From Ficedula albicollis (Eukaryota > Chordata > Aves > Passeriformes > Muscicapidae), in contig NC_021673.1 of assembly GCF_000247815.1 (NCBI RefSeq), positions 46,250,081 to 46,314,080 on the forward strand: DNA of 64,000 nt, read 5' to 3'. A model generated the notes under the pieces. It saw only the letters and a program-made list of their open reading frames with translations, was not told the DNA's origin and did no database searches. Positions 11,001 to 21,719 of the stretch are shown piece after piece; position 1 is the stretch's first letter, and the number at the start of each line of letters is the position of its first letter. The position numbers and the translations under genes were made by a program.

Positions 11001-14000
11001 TTGGAGGAACAAGGCTCAGCAGTCTGGTGGAGTTTCTTAGCTCTTCAATGGTGAGGTGAAGAGAAGCCCAGGAGAATTTATCCCTTCACAATGTTGACAA
11101 AACACTAAAGCTGGGGTGGCTTATTCAAGCAACAAGACAGCTGCAAAAAATATAGGAACCTTTTTTACTTGATGAATCCATGTGAGCAAAATAAAATATT
11201 TATGAGGAAAATATGAAGGAGAATCACCTCACTTGCTGAAATATTCAGTTGAGTTTCAAGGGCACTATTAAAACATTCATTTGGAAGGTTTTTCCAGGTG
11301 AGAAAGACACAATTGTTTGGCACTCTCTCCCAGGAAACATACATAACTTGTGTTTCATCTCCTTTTCCTGCCTTTAGGCCTTCAGCAACTTTTGGATTTG
11401 TCTGTCCACACCATCCTTGCTGGTTTTCTTAATTTCACCTGAGATAAAATAAGCCATCTCAGTTCACAGAAGAACCAATCCCTGCCTTTAGCTATACTAT
11501 TCCTGAGATAAATCAATGTATCTTCTTCACAGCACATCAGCTTCCCCTAGGTTACCTATCTGCTATAAATGTTTGCATCTGTAGATTTCTTTATGGGCAT
11601 TCTGACTACTTCCTGCCACAAAGAGGGTTGCTTATTTGTTTTAATGGTTACATCCATTCCCACTGGTGTAGGACACAGACAAAGCAGTACATACTGTGGC
11701 TGCCCATAAGCAAGGGAAGATGTCCTGTCCATACAACCTGAAGTTGCTCTCCTTCACCATTAAACCTCAGGGCCACCAAGTTCTAGGCTAGGTAAATTAT
11801 TTGCAGTCTTACCGTAGCAAGAGTGGACCTATAGCTCTTAAGGAGGGTCATGGAAATTAAATTGGTCCTGCTAAGACCATGTGCACAAGAGGCAGAATCA
11901 TCTCTTCTCCCTGAAGGGTGAAGGATAACCAACAAGCCCAAAGAAGACCTTTCAGCTCCATATACCCATTCAGATTTACAGCAGCATGTGTTCCAGCTTT
12001 ATGACAGGCTTAACACAGGACACTTCTGCACATAAGTTTTCAAACAGTGCTCAGCCTGCTAACCTTCATCACCACTCCCACTATCACCCTTTTTCTCTCT
12101 GGCATGGTGCTGTTTATTACACCCCTTATCTTGCTGGAATTATATAAGCATGTTTATGTATTTCTCACCACTTGAGCAGAATCTATCCCTGAACTGAATC
12201 AACCACAATCAAAAGGGAATCACTTAAAGCATAGCAGCAAAAGCTGTGTAAAGAAAAGAGCCAGACCATTCCCAAGATCTGTTTTTAGCTAGAGTTCCCG
12301 ATCTTTTAATTGGACACAATCCCTGGTTACTATTACCAAAGAGAACTGAGTAGATTTTATTTTAGCTCAGAGTAATTTAGCTTAATTACCCAGCAAAAGG
12401 CCTCGAGGTATGTATGTAAAATGTAATTAGCATATTTTACTTGAGGCAGCTGAGTTGTTCAAAGGTATTAGGGATTAAAGATTGCAGTAAGGTCCTATAT
12501 GTACACATTAAGCAAGCACATGCAGTCTTCCTTTAAGCAATGTGCACCGGTTCTGCATTAAAAAGGCATTCTTAAGCGTACCTTAAGAAAATCTTAAGAA
12601 AGAAGAGTTTTATCTTTGTTGTATTGCAGCCTCAGGCCAGGACAATAAAGGAATGCTGTTTGCCTTCTCTGTGTGCTCAGGAGACCAGAGGTAGCTCAGA
12701 TGCTCCTGCTTCCATCTGGCAGTGCAACTCCATCAGTTTTTCATGGCAAGGCCAATTCTAAACTCTGAACAGTAAAAACTAGAAAAGTAGTTAGAGTAAA
12801 TTAATGTGTACCCTGAATTGCTCAGAGAGAAAAAATGAGACTGAGACAGAAATATTCTTCTTCCTTCAATGATGTGTCTATTGGACAAATTGTGATATGT
12901 CTGCATCCAGTTCTTATTGATACTAATTGGGGAGTATCTATTAAATGCCTTAGAAGCTCAGACTCTTTTCCTCACCCCCTTTCTGAATTTTGATGGAAAT
13001 GATTTAACACCCACCGAGATCCACAGGAAGTCTAAAAAGGGAATGGGACACAACCCCAAAGCTGGTCTACTCTGATATGGAAAATTGCTAGAAACATTGC
13101 AATAAACAGTGCTATTGACAGTGCAGTCATCAAAGCAATGAGTATCAAATCCATTGTGGTCTCTTGTGAGGCTTGTGGAAAGGTGTCAAGAATCAGCAGC
13201 ACTCAAAACTGACCCCCAATCACATTTCAGGTCCCACTTCAAAGACTCTGAGAACTCTGGACAAGATTTATGTCAATTTCTATTCTGTGGAGATTCCCAG
13301 ATTTATCATTCCATGGAAAGACTTATATGTTCTTTTCTCTGATAGAAACTGTGAAATTTGCCACCTGTTAAGAGAAAGTAACTGCTCAGACAGTCAATTC
13401 AGTCACAGTGATTCAACAAACATATTTGACCAGCTGGGTCATCTTAAGCTAGTGTTTTTGCTATCCAATATGAAAAGAAATAAAGTCAGAAAATGTCAAA
13501 ATACTGCACTTGCATCAACTCAGCTCCAGACCACAGAAAACATGGAACTGTAATTTAAGCAGTTAGATTTAACAAGGCAGAGAAGAAAATAGGAAAAATC
13601 ATCAAGCCCAAATCATAAGCTGTAAAGTTTATGGAAGCTTAAAATAGAAATGATGAATAAAGATTTTTTAAAAATCAGTTATTTATGATATTTTAAATAT
13701 TTCTTTACATCTGCTACCAGAAATTACTTTCATCTCTTTCTATGTAAGGCAGTACTGCTTTGGAAAATGTTAAGTGAAATTGATCACTGAGGAATCAAAT
13801 GTTGATAAATTTATAATAAGGATACAGTAAGTAATTCACAAAAATTGTATTCATTGGCTCAGAGAACTGACTTAGTTCTATCTTAGTGCAAATCATTGAA
13901 AATAAGCATGGCTGTGAATCTTTCAATCCATATGCCCATGTTGGAGCAGAAGAGTTATTGCATAGTGATGAATTTGCTTTGTCTACACCATTATTTCAGG

Positions 14001-14325
14001 AACAGCACTGCAAAATTAGATCTTCCACAAGGTGAAAATCATTAAATACTGTGTGAAAATGATTTAATTCAGAAGTCCCACATAGCATTCAATTGAATGG
14101 GTATGGACAGCTCATTTATTTTGAAATATTTGTATCTGTCAAGCTGTCATGAGAGCATGCACCCTTGAGGAAAATTTGCTTTTGCCTCTGCTACACCATC
14201 TCAGACAGAATTTGTCATTTGATAGGCAGTTGTTATTACTTGGCCTTTTACACTGTGCAGGGACCTGTTTAGCAACAAATCAGTCCAGTGGGGCCCCCCA
14301 TGTCATTGAAGCAGACAGGAAAATA
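8063..14325. other. long unique AT-rich stretch, no gene seen
   Basis: No gene and no dispersed repeat was recognised, apart from a small duplication at 10095-10170. The 129-residue minus-strand ORF at 9750-10139 has no domain that I recognise and its start lies in that duplication. Positions 12380-12640 (GTAATTAGCATATTTTACTT and neighbours) are repeat-free and rich in homeodomain-like TAATTA and TTAAG words. They are a candidate conserved noncoding element only. The ORFs at 13154-13553 overlap in two frames and show no family similarity. Confidence 0.45.
10095..10170 (+). repeat. 44-bp-period tandem duplication
   Basis: The 32-bp sequence ATGTGCAGGTCCCCCGTGGA with the following AGGCAGAACATG occurs at 10095-10126 and 10139-10170. 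The copies are identical and separated by 12 bp. Confidence 0.88.
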
Positions 14326-14372
14326 AGCTTAAACATGAGAGAAAAAAAAAAATTTGACTGTGAGAGTCATCA

Positions 14373-14455
<83 letters not shown>

Positions 14456-14550
14456 GCTTAAACATGAGAGAAAAAAAAAAGCTTAAACATGAGAGAAAAA
14501 AAAAAAATTTTGACTGTGAGAGTCATCAAACCCTGTCACCCATAGAAGTC
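14326..14550 (+). repeat. small tandem repeat split by an 82-base G run
   Basis: The unit AGCTTAAACATGAGAG followed by an A run occurs at 14326, 14455 and 14480. The flanking TTTGACTGTGAGAGTCATCA occurs both before the G run (about 14353-14372) and after the third unit. Between units one and two lies an uninterrupted run of G from 14373 to 14454. A 15-bp repeat (GTCACCCATAGAA) follows. The plus-strand ORF through this region (14149-14607) is a polyglycine artefact of the homopolymer. Confidence 0.93.
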
Positions 14551-14554
14551 ACCC

Positions 14555-14690
14555 ATAGAAGTTGTAGAGCCTCCCTTCTTGGAGATATTCAAAACCTGAG
14601 TGGCTAAGGCCCTGAAAACCTGCTCTAGCTGACCCTCTTCTGAGCAGGTGTGTTGCACATGATGGTTTCTGGAGGTCTCTGCGCTCTCAG
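14555..14690 (+). mobile_element. CR1 LINE 3' region fragment
   Basis: The text from GTAGAGCCTCCCTTCTTGGA through GATATTCAAAACCTGAGTGG, CCTGAAAACCTGCTCTAG and CTGACCCTCTTCTGAGCAGG, then TTTCTGGAGGTCTCT, follows the CR1 3' coding and untranslated consensus. Both ends are truncated and the terminal ATTCTATGA octamer region is missing. Confidence 0.65.
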
Positions 14691-15042
14691 ACATGCTCTG
14701 AGTCCATGAACAGTTTCTAGCTCATGTTTGGCACCACAAGGAGAAAGCCCTTTTCCTCCTGACCCCACACACCTACACACCACCATGCACAGGAGACGCT
14801 GATAAGAACTCAGCAGTAAGCAGGGCTTGTGGTGCCTCCATGACCAGCTGTGATTACACAAGGAAGGAAACATTCCTCTCTGGGGTACAATTCAGAACCT
14901 ACAGACTAAGCTTTGGGATCTTCTTTAATGAAAAACTTAGAATATTTTTGCCTCAAAAAAAACCTCTTAACAAACAAACTGAGCAACCAACCAACCAACT
15001 AACCAACAAAAAAACTACAACAAAAACAACAACAACAACAAC
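14691..15042. other. A/C-rich low-complexity approach to an LTR
   Basis: No gene was seen. Positions 14953-15042 are A/C-rich, with CAAC and AACCAACC runs ending in (CAA)n immediately before the LTR. Short ORFs on both strands cover the segment but match nothing recognised. Confidence 0.5.
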
Positions 15043-15346
15043 TGTGAAGACCCAGTTTCCAATTAGAACAAGTTCTGGGCCCTCTCCCTGTCCGTCAGCC
15101 TTTGGTCACTCCCACCCTAATTCCCTGTTGGTCCTTTGCCCTGGCCCTGCCCTTGTGTTACCTTCATGTTTCCTAATAATTGGTCCCTAAGGATTTCCCT
15201 GCCTGCTCATCCCATGTACTAAACCTGTACCCTCATAAGCCTTGGTGCCTTTGTTCTCCCAAACCCTGGACAATGCACGCGTGGCTGAAATAAACATCTT
15301 TGTAACACCCTGCGAAGGCCTCCTGCTGATTTCACCCCAAGTAACA
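15043..15346 (+). mobile_element. compact solo LTR of an endogenous retrovirus
   Basis: The segment starts with TGTGAAGACCC and ends near ...CCAAGTAACA, giving TG...CA termini. It contains a C/T-rich U3-like part, CCTCATAAG as a possible TATA substitute, GGCTGAAATAAACATC with AATAAA at 15289-15294, and a short U5-like tail. This order and length are typical of avian ERV LTRs. Sequence on both sides is A/C-rich CAA repeat, so a target-site duplication cannot be read with confidence. No internal retroviral sequence is adjacent. The 3' border could lie up to about 15 bp further on. Confidence 0.6.
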
Positions 15347-17276
15347 CCTAAAATGCAACAAATAACAAAAAACCAACAGAAGAATCTAGGGCAATTTTTG
15401 CCTTGGCTTGCAGCTTTGAAACCTCATATTAACCACCTGCTCCTTACTGCCTTTGCACTCTCTCCAAGGTGCTTTTCTACCACATCTGTTTTCCATATTT
15501 CTCCTCCCATGGCTTTTCTTATCCTGCATCTTGGGTGGCCCTCATGTGAGGACACTTTCCTTCCTAGCTCTACTGCTTGGACCTCACTGGAACCATTCGG
15601 AATGTAGAGCCTGCACGTATGTGTAGGTGTATCTGTATGTGAATTTATGTCCTGTCATGATGGAGGTCTTCTCTGGAGAAAGACTTCAATCTTATTGAAA
15701 TAAGGTTAATCTGAAATTAGTTTTACAGAAAAGACAGTATCAAATTGCTAATTGGATTATTTTTAATCTCCTAGGTTAGGTCAAGATTTTCAAGAGAATG
15801 ACCACTCTGCTGTCTTTGAAATCAATAGAGATTTATCACTAATTGATCCTTTTGGAAATGATCACCTTAATGGAGATCAATAACAGCAATCAACTCATGA
15901 TTAAATCATCTTACTGAGGAATTGCCCATTCATTCAGCAGACATTTTGGAAGAACAAAAGCTCCCTCGGCATCCTGTCTCATGTTCTTGGGCTCTTGCCA
16001 GAAACAGTCCATGTGTTTATTCTCCTGTCAAACAAACTGAATAAAGAAACCAAAGCTGGGAAGGAAAGAGCCTACAACCCCAGGAACTCCAGAGCCTCCA
16101 CCACTAGCCTGTGTTCTGGCAGGACAGACACATTCTTCTGGACCTCTGCTCACCTCTGCTCTTGCACATACTCTGTTTGCATCAATGGCACTGCTTGTAC
16201 AAACAACGTGTGGGAATAGACCCACCTCAGTATCTGTCCAGGAAAACAGAAACATCTCAAGAATTCCAGTAGCTTCTGCTTTGGGTCATTTGTTAACAGC
16301 CTCTTGAGAGGAAACAACACTGCTGAACCACTGCAGGTTTCCAAACCTCCACCAAAATAACCAGTTTGAGGGAAAAAAATGCTTTCAGGTGGCCAATCCT
16401 GCTTTGGCCCTGCAGAGAAAGAACTTTCTTTTTCATTTATACTCATGTGCCTGTGAAGCAATACTCATGGCCAAGTATAAATCCTTCTGAAAGTGCAGAC
16501 ACTCCATAAAGGTGGAGTGCCAGTCCCAAGACCTGTCTATGCACCCTGGGTGCAGATGCAGTTAATTTTCATTCTTTTGGAATCTGCAATCTGTTTAAAT
16601 ATTAAAAAAGCACAAGCATTTGACAGAGGCATCACTCTCCCTAAGTGCTGATAATACCAGTGTCAAACAGATTTCTTTGGCTTTGGGGAAAACTGCAAAT
16701 ATGATTCTTATTAGACTTACCTAGCAGAAAGATCTACAGTGTTGTTAATATTATTTCTTTCTTATACTTTTAAATTTTATTTTAAGCTAAACAAACCAAA
16801 CAGGGAAATATAATAAAAATGAATGGTTTGGGAGCCTGCTTTGAAAGGGATGTGAATTCTGGAAAAACTGCAATGAGATTTCAGCAAGGCCTATCTGCTT
16901 CTACTACAATCAATTTATTTTGCTACTGATTTTGATTGTTCATTTTTATCTGCAAGCTTCCTGAAAGCACAGCTGTGTACTTCTACATTCATCTCATCCA
17001 CAGAGCAGCATATGACTGAGGCACCTGAGACAACAGAGGAGTAACTTGGTAGGCACTTCATGGGCAGAGAGCAAGATGGTCACTGCAGGATGTGATCAAG
17101 ACCACCAAAAACCTCTCACTGACTGTGCTGAGAATGGTACAAGGACTCTTTGTGGGAGCAAATGGAACTTTCTTATGGGTGCAGATTGTAATTCACAAAT
17201 TCCACAAAAAATTAGCCTCCAGACCACAAAAGGTCTTGGCCTTGAGAAGGATCTTTTTGTACATTACATAGACATT

Positions 17277-17395
17277 TAAAAAAAAAAAGTGCTATATAAT
17301 GATTGTGGAGTTGCTGTATGAAGTCTCTATATTGTAAAAAAAAAAAAAGTGCTATATAATGACTGTGGAGTTGCTGTATGAAGTCTCTATATTGT
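17277..17395 (+). repeat. 60-bp tandem duplication
   Basis: An A run followed by GTGCTATATAATGATTGTGG and AGTTGCTGTATGAAGTCTCT then ATATTGTA occurs twice with a 60-bp period. The copies differ by one transition (GATTGTGG against GACTGTGG). Confidence 0.9.
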
Positions 17396-17786
17396 ACTCT
17401 CTGTACTGAATTTTACCTCTTTATTATCTACACTACTTGTCCATGATAAATTAGATCATAGCACAGATAGGAATGGTTACTGCAAATATCCTCTGATGCT
17501 ACATTCAGAAACTTCTTGTTATTTTGTACTTGACCTCCAGATTTTATGGGTGTTTTTCTATTGAAAGGAAATGAAATGAAAAATTCTTATCAGCCTTCAC
17601 ACTTTGTTCTTCTATATCACTTCACTTCCAAGGAATCCCTGCCGGCACAAAGATACCCTTTAATTCCAGGAAATCTGGAAGAAGGGATCTTATTCAACAT
17701 AACATAAGAAGTTACAGAGAGCTGCTGTTCTGGGGGAATTTCTCTTTTGGGGAAAATTTTATTGCAACATTCATGCTTGTCATTCC

Positions 17787-17821
17787 TTTTTTTTTTTTTT
17801 TTATTTTTTTTTTTTTTTTTT
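17787..17821 (+). repeat. poly(T) tract with one A interruption
   Basis: An almost pure T run. On the minus strand it makes a lysine-rich ORF end (17617-17826), which is not a gene. It could be the reversed poly(A) tail of a retrocopy, but the sequence beside it was not recognised. Confidence 0.75.
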
Positions 17822-18774
17822 AACAAGAATTTCTTATCCTGGAATGTTTTTTCTCCTTTTACACTCTGAAATATGACCCAGCCAAAGAGATGTAAATTCT
17901 CCTAGCTTAAACTTATTTCTCTGAGTTGTTTTAAATTTGCTGCTTTTATAATTCTGCTGAACAAGTATTAGCTCTTTCAAGGAAATGGTAGAAAACACTA
18001 ATCTTAAAAACTCTGTGGTGTTCAAAAAGCAAGTAAAGTATGAAGAGCTATGAGAAAGGAACCAAGAAGAAAACAATGTTACAAACCACAGTGTAAATAT
18101 TTTCCCCCATATTTTATTACACTATCTAGTTTGGGTTTCCCAGTTTCCCAAAAAGATCCGGTAGGAAAATAATCACAGATATAGCAAACAAGGTTGGCTG
18201 AAGATAAGTCACAAAGAGAAAAGTAAACTCGGGTTTTTTTAGAAAACATGTTTTCTAAGGTAAGTTCCACATGGGAATTGTAGAAAACCCGCACCACTTC
18301 TACAAAGTGATTAGAAAATCACAAGTTACAGACCTTAAAAAGAACTGCTAACAAATTTGAGATAGCTTGCTACTTTAGATTTCTAATATATTTCTCTACT
18401 GAAAGAACTAGTCTCCCTCTTTTTAAAATTTTTCATTTTAATGATAACTCCAGCCTGATTTCTATAGTTATTTATTCCTACATATGCACATTAATTAAGT
18501 ACAAAGGCATGACATATTGGACAGGAGAACTTGAACCTTTTGGGCTCAGTTTAACAGTATGTTGTGTGTAACAATGCAACCTTGTGCACACTTGCACACA
18601 GACAGACGCACTCCAGCATAGTCAGTGCCTAGATTTACAGCCAGCCTCTTTGTCCATATGAAAATACACATGAAGATCTGCTCTGCAGAAAAGTTTGTTG
18701 GGGTTTTTTTCTGGTTTATCTCTAAACGCTCTATCTAGGAGAGTCAGAACACACAGAAGATTAGAAAATCCACA

Positions 18775-19313
18775 GAAAATTCAGTCGTGTTTTACATAGG
18801 TGGAATTGAAGATATTAAAGATAAAGACTAGTGCCAAAATAAAATAATTTAAATTATAGATCTTTAGAAAATTCAGTCATGTTTTACATAGGTGGAATTG
18901 AAGATATTAAAGATAAAGACTAGTGCCAAAATAAAATAATTTAAATTATAGATCTTAGCATCTGAAAAGGAAAGACAATATACGCCAGCATTTACTTCCT
19001 AATGGCTTTGGACAGTTTGGCTCAACTCCCTTCAGAAACCCTGAATGACAGTTTGCTTCTAATGAGCAGTTTAAAGCTGAATTTTTATCAGAAAATTCAG
19101 TCGTGTTTTACATAGGTGGAATTGAAGATATTAAAGATAAAGACTAGTGCCAAAATAAAATAATTTAAATTATAGATCTTAGCATCTGAAAAGGAAAGAC
19201 AATATACGCCAGCATTTACTTCCTAATGGCTTTGGACAGTTTGGCTCAACTCCCTTCAGAAACCCTGAATGACAGTTTGCTTCTAATGAGCAGTTTAAAG
19301 CTGAATTTTTATC
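18775..19313 (+). repeat. nested local duplication, 92-bp and 224-bp periods
   Basis: A roughly 90-bp module (GAAAATTCAGTCGTGTTTTA to AATTATAGATCTT) occurs at 18775, 18867 and 19091. The second copy has CAGTCATG instead of CAGTCGTG. The second and third copies each continue for a further 130 bp or so (AGCATCTGAAAAGG to GCTGAATTTTTATC), making a 224-bp unit at 18867-19089 and 19091-19313. Two independent events are needed, a 92-bp and a 224-bp duplication that share their left end. Confidence 0.92.
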
Positions 19314-21531
19314 TTGTGAATGGACCACTGACGTCAAGAGCCATAATTCTGTGTACATCTATATTTGAAAATGTGGGGTTTGGCTTTGTTTTTTAAAGAC
19401 ATCTTGATGAGACATTTGTAAACACCAAGCAGTGCATGTCCTTGCCCTAATCTTCATTGACATTCGACCATTTGCTTTGCTGTCTTGCACAAGATGCATG
19501 TTGACATTAGGCTGCCATAAGCAGTTGATGATTGTGGAATTAATGGGCCAGGAAGAGAAGGCAATGTTGTAAATTTAATCCTCATTCTGGATTATAGGTT
19601 GATCAATGGTACTGCATTGTGGAAGCCCTATTGATATGGGAAGCTCAGGATTCAATTTGATACTTTCTTCAATATTGTGACTGGCATTTTTTTAAAAACA
19701 GGCTGGCACAGCTTTGCTTTCTCTATACTTTCTGATCAATTATATCTACAGCAGGATTAAAGTGTGCCATTTGAAACAATTTAATGATTGAGCTGAAAGG
19801 TTATAGAAAAGCTTCCTTTTTTTTGGAAGGGAAATGAAGAGATGATGTATCTTAGAAAAAATTTTGCTGTCTGTAGTAATGCATCATAAACTTGCTACAG
19901 TTCTTTATAGACATTAGAAAGAACCAAGGACCCTTTGTTGACTCAATTTAGTTTTTCACTGGCAGCAAAGCTTTGGGTGTTAGGTGACAATAGCATTTGT
20001 TCCCTGAACCCAGAGGATGGTCTGTCCTAGCTGTTACAGAATAAGGCCTCTTTCTCCATGAGGCAGAAGGTAAAGAGCACAAAGTTCTTGCCCACACTGA
20101 AGGCAGTTTCTGTCTCTCAAACTATGCACAGTCATACTTGTCTTCTATCTCCCAGGAGCTCTATCATATACTTCCATTTTTCTTTGAAGACACTATTAAA
20201 AATCAGTGTTTGTAAGGTCTTCTCTCATTAGTACATCTCATTTTTTTCCTGAGAAGATAAATAATAGGAAAGAGATTTTTCAAAGTGATCAATTTTCTGT
20301 GTATGAATGCACTTGCAGGGGTGCAGAAGAGGCTCAAAGGGAAACTTGCAGGAGCATGTAGGGAGATTCTAGGCATTCTTGTGGGTCTAGAGGCTTTTAG
20401 ATGCTCTTGGCAAAAGGCTATCCAGCAATTAGTGATTTCGTGTGTGCATTAGTCTTTGAACAATATTTCTGCAGATATCTGCAATAACTCAGCAGATTCC
20501 TCAGTTCTTGGGTTTTTTCCCAAAGTTTGAAAACAAGGCTGTATGCTTTCAAACGTGGAACGTGACTTTCAAAGGTGCTGGCCTGTTTCAAATAGGTTAT
20601 CATGTCTGGGTTTAGGGAAGGAGGATGTTACTCCAAATGTACCAATACATCAGGAACATAGTATCTAAAGGCTAAAGGGTCCCAGCCTGCAGCATATCTT
20701 TGCCTCAAGACTGTCATTCACCACAGATCAGAATAAAACGTTCTGTTTTCGCAAAGCTTTATCTTCTCTTGAGGAAAGATTCTCTGGTGTATTCTATGAT
20801 CTGCTTTCTCATTATCATTTGTGGTAATGAATTAGTGGTACTGACTTGCAAATACTGATTCTATCCCGTGGAAGAGCAATCGATTCTGATTGCATCACTT
20901 TAGGAGGGCAGTTTACTGCACAAAATAGATGAGTTGTGGTCAAGGAAGGTGTATTGCTACATGCATAAAACAGCACTAGTGCATAGAGAAATAATTGGGT
21001 TTTACACCTGTGAATGCAGTTTTTAAAGTAATATAAAAAATGTCAGTCTTTGCAATAACAGTTCTTTCTCCCATTAACATTTCATACAGATTTTTTCCTC
21101 TTTATTAAACTTGCTCTTGTTGGACTGAACCAGGCTAGAGAGGATTTGCTGTCCTTGGCAGCTGCTGAGCACAGCTCACACTGTCTCAGGGCCTGGCTCT
21201 CCTACAGATGCCCCAGAGCTGCCCTGGCTCCACTGAGCACCCTGCCAGTTCCTATTGGCCAGAGGCAGAGTGGAGCCCAGCCATCAGCTCTGAGCAGAGT
21301 GTCTGAGGGAAGAGTAGGACATACCCTGGACCCAGCTGATGCCAGCAGCACCTTTAGCTGGTACCCAGCCCCTCCCAACACGCTCAGGTGAGCATTTTCA
21401 CTTCCATGGCTGGGATGTGGGAAGGAACATGCAACATGCAAAGCTTCCTTCCTCAGGTATAAGGAATCTGGGAGGAAAGCAGTAGCTCTGAGGTGCCAGC
21501 CACCTGGAAGAGCACAGCAACATACCACAGC
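19314..21531. other. unique DNA with a candidate conserved block and a GC-rich patch
   Basis: Positions 19440-19820 are repeat-free and AT-rich, with words such as GGAATTAATGGG and GATTATAGGTTGATCAATGG. They have the texture of a conserved noncoding element. Positions 21130-21400 are abruptly GC-rich and carry an 81-residue plus-strand ORF (21146-21391) that runs into CTCAGGTGAGC, a good splice-donor match. A TATAAA at 21032 and an ATTAAA at 21104 just upstream could instead mark an old LTR. No protein family was recognised. Confidence 0.4.
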
Positions 21532-21719
21532 TTGCTTTGAACATGCAGGTGCAAACCCTAAACAGCAACATACATTGCTTTGAACATGCAGGTGCAAACC
21601 CTAAACATGAAAACGTCTACTCTAACTTCCTCATATCTGTATTAGATTTAAATTGCTGCTGTCATGAAAATGTCTACTCTAACTTCCTCATATCTGTATT
21701 AGATTTAAATTGCTGCTGT
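21532..21719 (+). repeat. two adjoining tandem duplications, 43-bp and 57-bp periods
   Basis: TTGCTTTGAACATGCAGGTG with CAAACCCTAAAC occurs at 21532 and 21575. Directly after, CATGAAAACGTCTACTCTAA through ATTTAAATTGCTGCTGT occurs at 21606-21662 and 21663-21719, with one ACG/ATG difference. The two duplications touch, so this 190-bp site was duplicated twice independently. Confidence 0.9.

Larger units (their letters stand above)
15347..18774. other. unique DNA, no gene seen
   Basis: No gene was recognised. ORFs at 15242-15607 and 15995-16461 lack known motifs and overlap on opposite strands. Positions 15700-15940 are repeat-free, with many ATTGAT, TAATTG and ATCAAT words, so they may be a conserved noncoding element. 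The interval also holds a 60-bp duplication and a T-rich tract, listed separately. Confidence 0.45.

Noticed and set aside
14149..14607. 152-residue plus-strand ORF with a polyglycine stretch
   Set aside because: The glycine run is the 82-base G homopolymer; the rest is tandem repeat and CR1 sequence.
17617..17826. Minus-strand ORF with a lysine-rich start
   Set aside because: The lysine run is the poly(T) tract read on the other strand.
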